A stretch of DNA of 64,000 nucleotides from Streptococcus sp. 116-D4 (GTDB taxonomy: Bacteria; Bacillota; Bacilli; Lactobacillales; Streptococcaceae): positions 1,048,001 to 1,112,000 of the forward strand of contig NZ_AP021887.1 in the NCBI RefSeq assembly GCF_009731465.1, read 5' to 3'. A model generated the notes under the pieces. That model ran no database searches and was not told the origin of the DNA. It worked only from the letters and a program-made list of their open reading frames with translations. Both the position numbers and the translations under genes were made by a program. This document shows positions 49,878-57,630 of the stretch, piece by piece. Position 1 is the stretch's first letter. Each line of letters opens with the position of its first letter.

Positions 49878-49906
49878 ATTATACACTTCGGTTTTTCCGA
49901 AGTCAA
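49878..49906 (-). promoter_or_regulatory. Early leftward promoter with operator
   Basis: TTGACT (49906-49901), 17 bp, TATAAT (49883-49878). The palindrome ACTTCGG-AAAAA-CCGAAGT (49885-49903) fills the space between the boxes. Related TTCG/CGAA elements occur at 49926-49930 and 49957-49962. Confidence 0.85.
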
Positions 49907-49948
49907 GCATTTTACTTCATTTTTTTCGAAATTTTTTTCTCTTTTTGT

Positions 49949-49977
49949 TTGTAACGTTTCGGATAAAGTGATATTAT
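49949..49977 (+). promoter_or_regulatory. Lysogeny (cI) promoter
   Basis: TTGTAA (49949-49954), 17 bp, TATTAT (49972-49977); the spacer begins CGTTTCGG, a half-site like that in the early promoter. Confidence 0.7.
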
Positions 49978-50012
49978 ATAGTAAAAGAAAAATACGAAAG
50001 GTATTTCACGTC

Positions 50013-50384
50013 ATGGAGAACCAAAACAATTATTTTGCTTCTAATCTTAAATTTCTACGTCAAAAATACCAAATGGAACAAATTGACTTAGCTAATAAAT
50101 TAGGAAGAAAAAGTTCCTCTTCAGTAAGCGAATGGGAGAGAGGGAAGTATACTCCCAAAGCGGGCGTTTTAAATGATATTTCTAGAATATTCAATGTTTC
50201 GTTATCGGAACTGATGACCAAAGACTTATCTGACACTTCCTCTCCACGGACAGATAACCCAGCAGATGATATAGATAAAATCATAGACCATGCTATGTTC
50301 TTCGATGGAAAACCTCTAACAGATGATGATCGTCGAGCTCTCCGTGGAATAATCTCAGGGTATATGAATAGCAAAGGAGATTGA
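50013..50384 (+). CDS. cI: CI-like prophage repressor, short form
   Basis: 123 aa from ATG at 50013 (AAAGG about 10 nt upstream). N-terminal XRE HTH (FASNLKFLRQKYQMEQIDLANKLGRKSSSSVSEWERGKYTPKAGVL). The C-terminal half (DKIIDHAMFFDGKPLTDDDRRALRGIISGYM) is the tail seen in ImmR-like repressors. There is no S24 peptidase domain, so RecA-driven self-cleavage is unlikely. An ImmA-like protease is encoded two genes on. Confidence 0.88.
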   Translation: MENQNNYFASNLKFLRQKYQMEQIDLANKLGRKSSSSVSEWERGKYTPKAGVLNDISRIFNVSLSELMTKDLSDTSSPRTDNPADDIDKIIDHAMFFDGKPLTDDDRRALRGIISGYMNSKGD

Positions 50385-50385
50385 A

Positions 50386-51489
50386 ATGTCTCACAAAAAT
50401 CAAATTGAAATCTATCAATTTAACAGTCGTGCAAAATACTGGCTAGTTCGAGCAGAGGGCGGAAAGTATTACGATGATTTCAAATACAACCACTTCATCT
50501 CTATTCATCACAACCAGGTCACGCTTGCAGATTTGCAAACAACCGACTTACTCCTCACAACAGAAAAAACTATAGAGCACTACAAGCAACAAATAGCAAG
50601 AGTGTATCAAGACAAAAGTCTATCAAAACACCAAATTACATTTACTGCTAAACGACTCTATAGCTTTGTAGAAGATATGAGTGTAGGAGATTACGTCGTA
50701 GTTCCATCGTTTAAGTCGAACTATTTCTTGATTGGACAAATTACAAGTGAAGTCTATGAAAAAGATATACCAGACGGACAAGTCACCCTAAATCATGGTT
50801 ATGAACAATCTGATGATATCAAACGTCGAAACGTCAAATGGATTAATGAAGTTCCACGTAGGAAAGTAAACCCAAAATTTCTGTATAGCACACTGACTGT
50901 CCATCACACTATCTTTAATATCACAGATTTATCTAAATATATCGATGGTTTAGTCTCGCCACTTTACTTTAAAGACGGAAAATTAAACCTTTGGTTGAGA
51001 GTTAATACTACACAATCCATTACCTCTAGTATGTGGAAATCTCTTTATTCTATTATCGATGAATATAAGAACCCAGAAATTGATGAAGAGATTACCGCGA
51101 GATCAAACGTAGAAAGCCCTGGCGGAATCAGCCTACAATCAATCGGTCAGTTCATATCAGAAAACCATTGGATGTTAGACTCGGGCTTGATTGGATTAGG
51201 TCTCTTGTTTGGAGATATTGATATAAAAGGTATCAAAGTTAAAGGAGTTTTTCCTTACTTGCAACAAAGAAAAACAGCCAGCTTGGAAGAACGCAAACTG
51301 ACCGTCGAAGTTGAGACTATGGAAAAAGATGCCGAGCTGAAAGATGTACAGCGAGATGTTGAAATAGAAAAAGCTCGCCAAGAATTAGAATTACTAAGAG
51401 ATGTAAGGGCTTTTGAAATAACCATTGACTCTCCTAATGTCTCTTACGAAAACGTAGCCCAAACGCAAATGGATTCCGATGAGAATTAG
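50386..51489 (+). CDS. Lysogeny-module protein of unknown function, possible exclusion factor
   Basis: 367 aa, 1 bp after cI. The N-terminal 130 residues (FNSRAKYWLVRAEGGKYYDDFKYNHFISIHHN..., FVEDMSVGDYVVVPSFKSNYFLIGQI) resemble PUA/EVE-like recognition domains seen in prophage and restriction-type proteins. The middle has a hydrophobic Gly/Leu stretch (LIGLGLLFGDIDI), and the end is a charged coiled coil (about 290-345). Position between repressor and ImmA is where superinfection-immunity genes are often found. Function is inference. Confidence 0.7.
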   Translation: MSHKNQIEIYQFNSRAKYWLVRAEGGKYYDDFKYNHFISIHHNQVTLADLQTTDLLLTTEKTIEHYKQQIARVYQDKSLSKHQITFTAKRLYSFVEDMSVGDYVVVPSFKSNYFLIGQITSEVYEKDIPDGQVTLNHGYEQSDDIKRRNVKWINEVPRRKVNPKFLYSTLTVHHTIFNITDLSKYIDGLVSPLYFKDGKLNLWLRVNTTQSITSSMWKSLYSIIDEYKNPEIDEEITARSNVESPGGISLQSIGQFISENHWMLDSGLIGLGLLFGDIDIKGIKVKGVFPYLQQRKTASLEERKLTVEVETMEKDAELKDVQRDVEIEKARQELELLRDVRAFEITIDSPNVSYENVAQTQMDSDEN

Positions 51490-51625
51490 GGTGAGGGATG
51501 ATTTTTACAACTAGAATAAAAATCACAAAAGTTATTAAAACAATACCCCTATCTAAAAAGAAAAGAGTGAGAGAAAAAATAGAATACAACAATAAATATC
51601 CCCAAAGGATTTGAATGTTTTTCAT
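51434..51625 (-). CDS. Small two-helix membrane protein, antisense to the lysogeny operon
   Basis: 63 aa with a very strong AGGAGG 7 nt before the ATG. Two hydrophobic helices (ILWGYLLLYSIFSLTLFFL and IVLITFVIFILVVKII), then a basic tail. A plausible promoter TTTACT-17-TGCTAAAAT precedes it. It overlaps the end of the upstream convergent gene by 56 bp. Could be a membrane superinfection-exclusion peptide or a toxin-like peptide. Confidence 0.6.
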   Translation of the reverse strand: MKNIQILWGYLLLYSIFSLTLFFLDRGIVLITFVIFILVVKIIPHPNSHRNPFAFGLRFRKRH

Positions 51626-51690
51626 ACCAACTCCTCCTCTTTGGTTTTTAACTTGATTTTAGCAAAAACAAACTGTTTAGTAAAGGAATT

Positions 51691-52086
51691 TTGCGAGAAA
51701 AAATGACAGAAAAAGAATTATTAGATCTCCATAAGGTTACTTTGCGCGAGTTTACCAGCCAACAATGGTCAAGAAATGGATTCTATGACGATATAAATAG
51801 AATCATCTACATCAATGCCGATTTAAGCTCAGACGAAAGGCGAAAAGTTCTTTTTCATGAACTCGGTCATCTAGACCACTTCCGCAGCCTATATCAAAAC
51901 GCTCCTTTACTATGTGAGAATGAAGCGAATCGTTACATGATTCAAAATCTGGTAGCAGAAGAGATAGCTGAATATGGAGTCGAAAGTTTTAATAGCGTCC
52001 GATTTATGGAGCGCTATCAATTAAAAACAGTTACTGATGAAGTTATGATTCAAGACGAATTCTATAAACAAGTTAGTAACATGTAA
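51691..52086 (+). CDS. immA: ImmA/IrrE-family metallopeptidase
   Basis: 131 aa; VLFHELGHLDH holds the HExxH zinc motif and CENEANRYM supplies the third ligand. Cleaves ImmR/CI-type repressors on induction. TTG at 51691 or ATG at 51703; neither has ideal ribosome spacing. Pairs functionally with the short CI. Confidence 0.88.
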   Translation: MREKMTEKELLDLHKVTLREFTSQQWSRNGFYDDINRIIYINADLSSDERRKVLFHELGHLDHFRSLYQNAPLLCENEANRYMIQNLVAEEIAEYGVESFNSVRFMERYQLKTVTDEVMIQDEFYKQVSNM

Positions 52087-52130
52087 AAAAATCCCCACAC
52101 TCAAATTTTGATCGATGAGAGTGTGAGGTA
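52086..52130 (-). terminator. Leftward terminator after immA
   Basis: Stem CCTCACACTC/GAGTGTGGGG (one mismatch) followed by ATTTTTTTAC on the minus strand. The T run serves leftward transcripts, although the flanking genes read right. Confidence 0.5.
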
Positions 52131-52201
52131 ATCTGTAGCTGACGAAACAATGGTCAAGGAAGAATACTTGGCAATAGTAAATTAAAAAAAGGAGAATATC
52201 C

Positions 52202-52651
52202 ATGAAAAAAACACTTATAACATCAACTCTTTTGCTTGCTGCTACTTTTACTCTAGCGGCTTGCTCTAGTAACCAATCTGCTACAAAAGGTAGTTCTGAA
52301 GAACCAAAAACGGAGCAAACCAAAGCAACCGAAAAACCAGCCTCTAAAAAGGCTACTAGCTTAGATGATTTTAAAAAAGCACTAGAAAGCAACGGCTTCA
52401 CAATCAAAGAAGAAATAAAAAAATCAGCTAGTCTCATTCAAGCTGAATCAGGAAAAGGATTTATCTTAGAGGATGATACTGCCGTAGAGGTTTACGAATA
52501 TTACGATAAAAACCCAATGTTTGAAGAAGCTAAGAAAGAAAAAGAGTTAATCGGACACCCTGCTTATATCTACGGGAATTATGTTGTTTTAGTGCTTAAT
52601 GCTACAGACTCAAAAGATAAGATTTTAGAAAGCTTCAAAGGTTTTGAATAA
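52202..52651 (+). CDS. Prophage lipoprotein, lysogenic conversion candidate
   Basis: 149 aa. Lipoprotein signal TLAACSS (Cys20 or so), a Ser/Thr/Lys/Glu linker, and a small domain (SLDDFKKALESNGFTIKEEIKKSASLIQAESGKGFIL..., VLNATDSKDKILESFKGFE). AAAAGGAG upstream. Its place between immA and int is that of Ltp in phage TP-J34, a superinfection-exclusion lipoprotein; sequence similarity to Ltp is not evident. Confidence 0.75.
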   Translation: MKKTLITSTLLLAATFTLAACSSNQSATKGSSEEPKTEQTKATEKPASKKATSLDDFKKALESNGFTIKEEIKKSASLIQAESGKGFILEDDTAVEVYEYYDKNPMFEEAKKEKELIGHPAYIYGNYVVLVLNATDSKDKILESFKGFE

Positions 52652-52654
52652 TTT

Positions 52655-52703
52655 AAAAATCCCCACGCTCTCAAACTTTGGCGAGTCTGAGCGTGAGGAT
52701 ATC
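52655..52703 (-). terminator. Leftward terminator before the lipoprotein 3' end
   Basis: CTCACGCTCAGACTCG.../TTTGAGAGCGTGGGG stem followed by ATTTTTAAAT on the minus strand; sequence related to the hairpin at 52086-52130, so the lipoprotein gene is bracketed by two similar elements. Confidence 0.45.
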
Positions 52704-52773
52704 CTGAATAGTAAAAGGCATTAAAAAGCCCTCTTTACTATACCTATTTTATCAAGAAATGAGGTGAAAATCA

Positions 52774-53916
52774 ATGTGGATGGAAGAACTTCCTAACGGA
52801 AAATACAAATTTTTTGAGCGATACAAAGATCCTTATACCGAGAAATGGAAAAGGGTGTCTGTAACCCTTGACTCTGGATCAAGCAGGGCAAAAAAAGAAG
52901 CTCAGAAGCTTCTGGACGAGCGATTGGAAGAAACACTAAAGAAGCTACAAACGACTGATATCGTCTATGAGCACGTTTTAAATGAGTGGTGGGCGTTTTA
53001 TCAAAAGGAACTCAAGGGGAGCTCTATCAGCTCTCTTACCAGCAACGTGAATGATTTTAAAGAGACTTTTGATTTATCTGTGAAAGTGAGCAACATCGAT
53101 ACAAAATACATTCAGCGTTTTCTAAACAACCTTGACCTATCCCGTTCAAAAATGGAACGATATAAGTTAATCTTAAACCTGTCTCTTGATTACGCAGTCA
53201 ATCTTGAGTACATTGAAGACAATCCTGCAAGACGTGCGAAACTTCCCAAACTCGTAAAGACTATCGAAGATTTAGAAAAGACAGAAAAGAAATTCCTTGA
53301 AGAAGATGAGTTAAAAAGATTGCTTTCTGAGCTATATAGAACAGATAAAACGTATAGACTAGGATTGCTTGCTGAATTTATGGCTTACAATGGTTGTCGT
53401 ATAGGTGAAGCTATAGCGCTTAGAGAAGAGAACGTTGATTTTGATAGCAAGACTGTCAAAATACATGGAACGCTAGATAAGACTGTAGGCTATTCTAAAG
53501 GATTAAAAACAACAACAAAAACAGCTGCAAGCTTCAGGACAGTTTCCTTGTCAAAGAGAGAACTTGAAATATTAAAAGAATTCATCTCAATAAATGAACT
53601 TTCGAAAAATACAAGAGAAACCTTTAATGATCTCGGATTTATTTTTGTTACCAAGAACGGAATACCTATCCAAAATAACTCGTTTAATTTAGCGATTCAA
53701 AAAGCAAACAACCGACTTAAAAACCCCATTGATAAGCATCTGACTTCTCATATCTTTAGACATACCCTAGTAAGCCGACTATCAGAAAACAACGTGCCTC
53801 TAAAAGCAATTATGGCTAGAGTAGGGCATTCTGACTCTCGTACGACAAATAAAATCTATACACACGTTACAAAGAAGATGGATGACAATATCCTCGACCT
53901 ACTAGATAATTTATAG
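52774..53916 (+). CDS. int: Tyrosine-type site-specific integrase
   Basis: 380 aa. N-terminal arm-binding domain (GKYKFFERYKDPYTEKWKRVSVTL), SAM-like core-binding domain, and a catalytic domain with Arg in NGCRIGEA, HIFRHT, the GHSD box and the tyrosine in TNKIYTHVTKKM. It lies 66 bp from the att core, as usual. Inserts and, with an excisionase, removes the prophage at hup. Confidence 0.96.
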   Translation: MWMEELPNGKYKFFERYKDPYTEKWKRVSVTLDSGSSRAKKEAQKLLDERLEETLKKLQTTDIVYEHVLNEWWAFYQKELKGSSISSLTSNVNDFKETFDLSVKVSNIDTKYIQRFLNNLDLSRSKMERYKLILNLSLDYAVNLEYIEDNPARRAKLPKLVKTIEDLEKTEKKFLEEDELKRLLSELYRTDKTYRLGLLAEFMAYNGCRIGEAIALREENVDFDSKTVKIHGTLDKTVGYSKGLKTTTKTAASFRTVSLSKRELEILKEFISINELSKNTRETFNDLGFIFVTKNGIPIQNNSFNLAIQKANNRLKNPIDKHLTSHIFRHTLVSRLSENNVPLKAIMARVGHSDSRTTNKIYTHVTKKMDDNILDLLDNL

Positions 53917-53946
53917 TTTTGCCCCTTTTTTGCCCCCTATACACAA

Positions 53947-53993
53947 AAAAAGCCTACTGACCAAGCTAGGAAGCTTGATACAATAGGCTTTTT
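53947..53993 (-). terminator. Phage-borne replacement hup terminator
   Basis: AAAAAGCCTA/TAGGCTTTTT outer stem and CAAGCT/AGCTTG inner stem. It supplies hup with a terminator after integration. Confidence 0.7.
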
Positions 53994-54026
53994 AAAGGCT
54001 AATTATTTAACAGCGTCTTTAAGTGC
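53983..54026. repeat. attR core, 44 bp
   Basis: Direct repeat of 9002-9045. It covers the 3' end of hup and the terminator arm. Confidence 0.93.
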
Positions 54027-54278
54027 TTTACCAGCTTTGAATGCTGGAACTTTAGAAGCTGCAATTTTGATTTCTTTACCAGTTTGTGGGTTACGACCTT
54101 TACGTTCAGCACGCTCACGAACTTCAAAGTTACCAAAACCGATCAATTGAACTTTTTCACCAGCTGCAAGGTACTCAGTTACTGCTGCGAATACAGCTTC
54201 AACTGCTGCCGCTGAGTCTTTCTTAGTCAATTCTGTAGCTTCTGCTACTTTAGCGATCAAATCTTGTTTGTTTGCCAT
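54003..54278 (-). CDS. hup: Histone-like DNA-binding protein HU
   Basis: 91 aa, the standard length: [28 protein letters not shown], then [24 protein letters not shown] and [13 protein letters not shown]. Bends and compacts DNA and is essential. Its 3' end is the phage attachment site, and integration rebuilds the coding end exactly. Confidence 0.97.
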   Translation of the reverse strand: MANKQDLIAKVAEATELTKKDSAAAVEAVFAAVTEYLAAGEKVQLIGFGNFEVRERAERKGRNPQTGKEIKIAASKVPAFKAGKALKDAVK

Positions 54279-54318
54279 GTTAATGATTCCTCCAATTAAT
54301 TTCTAATTAACAAATATA

Positions 54319-54347
54319 ATCATATCCTAAAATCCCTTTTAGGTCAA
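54319..54347 (-). promoter_or_regulatory. hup promoter
   Basis: TTGACC (54347-54342), 17 bp, TATGAT (54324-54319) on the minus strand; GGAGG near the start codon. Confidence 0.75.
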
Positions 54348-54383
54348 GTTAAAAACGCTATTTCTTCCCATTTTATTTATTTT

Positions 54384-55223
54384 TTAAGAGTTGTAACGAA
54401 CTAAAATAGCCCAAGCATTTTCACCCGTATGAGTTTGAATAATAGAACCCGTTTCCAAAACTGAAATTGGTTTTTCAACATATCCTTGTAAGGTCTCTTT
54501 CATCTCTTTTGCCCAATCAGCGCTACCAGAATATGAAATTCCAATCTCTGCTACAGAACGTTCAGAGAGCGATGTTATTAAGTCATCCAACCATTTTTTA
54601 AAGGTTTTAGCTCCACGACCTTTAACGATTGGCTGCAATTCATGGTCTTTCATTTGCATAACAACACGGATATTGAGAAGTGAGCTCAACAATCCAGTTA
54701 CACGACCAATTCGTCCACCTTTAACAAGATTTTCCAAAGTCGAAACGCCAATATAGAGTTCTGTGTGGTTTTTAACATCTTCTACATGAGATAAAATTTC
54801 CTCCAACTCTTTGCCTTCTTGTGCCAACTTCGCAGCCTCAACAACTTGGAATTTCAGAGCTTGGTCAGTGAAGGAACTATCAAGAACCGTCACATCTGCA
54901 GTAGATAAACTAGCACCTTGACGTGCGGCTTCTACAGTACCTGAAAGGGCATGGGACATATGAATAGCAAGGATTTGGCTACCGTCTTTGCTTAGGTCTT
55001 CAAAGGTTTCAGCAAAGACACCTACAGGCGGCTGACTGGTTTTCGGAAGATTCTTACTTTCTTGCATCAACTGAAGAAATTTACCTTCTTCTTTTAAATC
55101 CGCATCAGAATAAACAACGTTATCAATCATTACAGATAATGGAACAACAGTGATATCTAATTGTTTTACTAGTTCTGGTTCAATAGTAACAGATGAGTCG
55201 GTTACAATCTTAATTTTTGTCAT
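54384..55223 (-). CDS. degV: DegV-family fatty-acid-binding protein
   Basis: 279 aa. [28 protein letters not shown] and [15 protein letters not shown], then the Gly-rich [22 protein letters not shown] region mark the DegV/FakB type. FakB proteins carry acyl chains to FakA for phosphorylation of exogenous fatty acids. Lies just upstream of hup; ligand specificity unknown. Confidence 0.9.
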   Translation of the reverse strand: MTKIKIVTDSSVTIEPELVKQLDITVVPLSVMIDNVVYSDADLKEEGKFLQLMQESKNLPKTSQPPVGVFAETFEDLSKDGSQILAIHMSHALSGTVEAARQGASLSTADVTVLDSSFTDQALKFQVVEAAKLAQEGKELEEILSHVEDVKNHTELYIGVSTLENLVKGGRIGRVTGLLSSLLNIRVVMQMKDHELQPIVKGRGAKTFKKWLDDLITSLSERSVAEIGISYSGSADWAKEMKETLQGYVEKPISVLETGSIIQTHTGENAWAILVRYNS

Positions 55224-55363
55224 GGTATCAATCTTTCTATTTTAGGATTCAGATTGGCTTTCTTACTTTTAATTATATCAAAAAAAAATTAAAAATCCTA
55301 ATGGAGTCAATCAAATTTTCCTTAAAAATTTGATATAATCTACTTATAAGAAAAGAGGTCCCT

Positions 55364-56212
55364 ATGATAAAAAAAATTTATCCCATTTTAACCATTTTAC
55401 TAGGTGCTGCTATTTATGCTTTTGGTCTTACTTATTTTGTAGTTCCCAATCATCTATTTGAAGGAGGGGCGACAGGTGTTACCCTTATCACCTTTTATCT
55501 TTTTAAAATCCCTATTTCTCTCATGAACCTGCTGATTAATATTCCCCTTTTCATACTAGCTTGGAAAATATTTGGAGCAAAGTCCCTCTATTCTAGTTTA
55601 CTAGGAACCTTAGCTTTATCCGCCTGGTTGGCTTTTTTTGAGCGAATTCCTCTTCATATTAATCTGGAAGGTGATTTACTAATCACTGCTCTTATAGCTG
55701 GGATTCTATTGGGAATTGGGCTCGGAATTATCTTCAATGCTGGTGGAACAACTGGAGGTACGGATATTCTAGCTCGTATTCTCAATAAATACACTCATAT
55801 ATCCATGGGTAAGTTGCTCTTTATCTTAGATTTTTGTATTCTCATGCTTATTCTCGTAATCTTCAAGGATCTGAGATTGGTTACCTACACGCTCTTGTTT
55901 GATTTTATCGTTTCGCGTGTTATTGATGTGATTGGTGAAGGAGGCTATGCTGGCAAAGGCTTTATGATTATCACAAAATGTCCTGATCAACTTGCTAAGG
56001 CGATTAATGATGACCTAGGAAGAGGTGTTACTTTCATCTCAGGTCAAGGTTATTATAGTCGAGAAGATTTGAAAATCATCTACTGTATTGTCGGAAGAAA
56101 TGAAATTGTTAAAATGAAGGAAATGATTCACCGAATCGATCCTCAAGCCTTTATCACTATTACAGAAGCTCACGAAATCCTTGGAGAAGGATTTACCTTT
56201 GAAAAAGAATAA
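55364..56212 (+). CDS. YitT-family membrane protein (DUF2179)
   Basis: 282 aa. Five to six hydrophobic helices with the family signatures VPNHLFEGGATGVTL and FNAGGTTGGTDILARIL, then a C-terminal cytoplasmic DUF2179 domain (CPDQLAKAINDDLGRGVTFISGQGYYS). Extended -10 TGATATAAT about 30 bp upstream. Function unknown in Firmicutes. Confidence 0.9.
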   Translation: MIKKIYPILTILLGAAIYAFGLTYFVVPNHLFEGGATGVTLITFYLFKIPISLMNLLINIPLFILAWKIFGAKSLYSSLLGTLALSAWLAFFERIPLHINLEGDLLITALIAGILLGIGLGIIFNAGGTTGGTDILARILNKYTHISMGKLLFILDFCILMLILVIFKDLRLVTYTLLFDFIVSRVIDVIGEGGYAGKGFMIITKCPDQLAKAINDDLGRGVTFISGQGYYSREDLKIIYCIVGRNEIVKMKEMIHRIDPQAFITITEAHEILGEGFTFEKE

Positions 56213-56299
56213 AAAGAGGTCTTGTAGTGACCTCAAAAGTTAGAATAAATCATCTATCTTTTGGGGTACAGACAACCTCTTTTTTGTTTACCCAAGCTC

Positions 56300-57217
56300 T
56301 TAAGACCAATTTCGAGCTATTTCTTCATCAGTCTTTAACTGATCCACTAATTGGTCGACTGAGTCAAATTTGGTCATATCTCGAATACGATCAAGCCAAT
56401 AAACCATGACGGTTTCCCCATAAATATCTTGATTAAAATCAAAAATATTGACTTCAAAACGTGCTTCTTCTCCATCAAAGGTCACATTTTTTCCAACACT
56501 AGCCATGGCACGATACTTCTGTCTTTGAATCTCAACCTCAACGACATAAACGCCATCTGCAGGCATATAAGTACGGTCTAAAAGCACCAAATTTGCAGTT
56601 GGATAACCAATTGTACGACCACGAGCATTACCATGAACCACCATCCCTCTTGATGGAAGCGGTGCCCCCAAAAGTTCTCCTGCTTCTTTCACATTTCCAT
56701 CTAAGATAGCTTGACGGATACGTGTTGAACTAATCTTTCCTTTCTCATCCTCTACAGGTGGGACAATAATGACTTCTCCATCAAAGTAATCCTTTAAATC
56801 TTCTGCTGTTTTTTTGTCAGAACCAAATGTATAATCAAAACCTGCAACAATAATTTTGGCATTCATAGCCTTGATATACGTCGCAAAAAATTCTTCTGCA
56901 GTGAGACTAGCGAATTGACTACTAAAATCAAGGAGATATAATTCTTCTACACCTTCTCGTTTTAATTTTCTTTCACGTTCAGCAGGGTTTAAAATATGTA
57001 GAAACAAATCCGGATGATAAGGCTCTAAAGCGATTTTTGGTGATTCATTAAACGTCATAACGACGATAGGCAATAAATCCTTTCTCGCAGCCTTATTGGC
57101 AACACGAAACAATTCTTGATGCCCCTTATGTATACCATCAAAATAGCCAAGAACAACGACTGAATCAGATGGTGTGCCAATATCTTTATGGTTTTTTATA
57201 GGAATAGTAATAATCAT
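56300..57217 (-). CDS. ribF: Bifunctional riboflavin kinase / FAD synthetase
   Basis: 305 aa. FAD synthetase domain with GYFDGIHKGHQELF (nucleotidyltransferase HxGH-like) and ISSTRIRQAI; riboflavin kinase domain with RGMVVHGNARGRTIGYPTANL. Converts riboflavin to FMN and FAD. A minus-strand hairpin GAGGTCAC/GACCTC with TTTTT at 56213-56236 probably ends the transcript. Confidence 0.95.
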   Translation of the reverse strand: MIITIPIKNHKDIGTPSDSVVVLGYFDGIHKGHQELFRVANKAARKDLLPIVVMTFNESPKIALEPYHPDLFLHILNPAERERKLKREGVEELYLLDFSSQFASLTAEEFFATYIKAMNAKIIVAGFDYTFGSDKKTAEDLKDYFDGEVIIVPPVEDEKGKISSTRIRQAILDGNVKEAGELLGAPLPSRGMVVHGNARGRTIGYPTANLVLLDRTYMPADGVYVVEVEIQRQKYRAMASVGKNVTFDGEEARFEVNIFDFNQDIYGETVMVYWLDRIRDMTKFDSVDQLVDQLKTDEEIARNWS

Positions 57218-57317
57218 AAAATAATTATATCATAGTGATAGTTATTTCTGAACCAGAAAATCTGAAATGCCATTTTTTTAACCTGAAGTGTACCATTTTA
57301 GAAGAATTTTGTTTTTG

Positions 57318-57469
57318 ATACTCTTCGAAAATCTCTTCAAACCATGTCAGCGTAGCCTTACCGTAGATATAGGTAACTGACTTCGTCAGTCTTATCCACA
57401 ACCTCAAAGCAGTGCTTTGAGCAACCTGCGGCTAGCTTCCTAGTTTGCTCATTGATTTTCATTGAGTAT
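57318..57469 (+). repeat. BOX element (boxA-boxB-boxC)
   Basis: Starts ATACTCTTCGAAAATCTCTTC and ends GATTTTCATTGAGTAT; about 80-85% identical by eye to the copy at 5866-6016 in inverse orientation. It fills much of the 57218-57630 gap, where no gene is seen. Confidence 0.9.
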
Positions 57470-57514
57470 GAAATCATAATAAAGACCAAGAGATTGAATT
57501 AAGAATCTTAAAAT

Positions 57515-57565
57515 CAAAAAAACGCATCATATCAGCTACCTAAAACTTGATACAATACGTTTATT
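57515..57565 (-). terminator. Terminator between map and the BOX element
   Basis: Stem ACGTATTGTATCA/TGATATGATGCGT with G-U pairs followed by TTTTTTTG on the minus strand. Confidence 0.6.
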
Positions 57566-57570
57566 TAATA

Positions 57571-57618
57571 TTAAAAAGATCTACTGAATTTTTTATCAAA
57601 ATAAACTTTCAGTAGCCT
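57571..57618 (-). terminator. map terminator
   Basis: CTACTGAA/TTCAGTAG stem followed by ATCTTTTT on the minus strand, right after the map stop codon. A second hairpin follows at 57515-57565. Confidence 0.7.
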
Positions 57619-57630
57619 TTTCACTTTTTA

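Larger units (their letters stand above)
9002..54026. mobile_element. Complete PBSX/EJ-1-like myovirus prophage integrated at the 3' end of hup
   Basis: About 45 kb between 44-bp perfect direct repeats. It carries integrase, CI/Cro, replication and recombination genes, ArpU, terminase, portal, capsid, sheath and tube, tape measure, baseplate, holin and lysin in normal modular order, read from the right end. A contractile sheath plus XkdN-T-type tail genes show myovirus morphology. The LytA-like 316-residue lysin recalls pneumococcal phage EJ-1. No structural or lysis gene is visibly broken, so it is probably inducible. Confidence 0.95.

Noticed and set aside
49839..50012. 58-codon upstream extension of the cI frame
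   Set aside because: It would run through the cro promoter, operator and cI promoter; a good start with AAAGG exists at 50013.
57225..57407. 60-codon frame across the BOX element
   Set aside because: Lies within a non-coding repeat; no start context.
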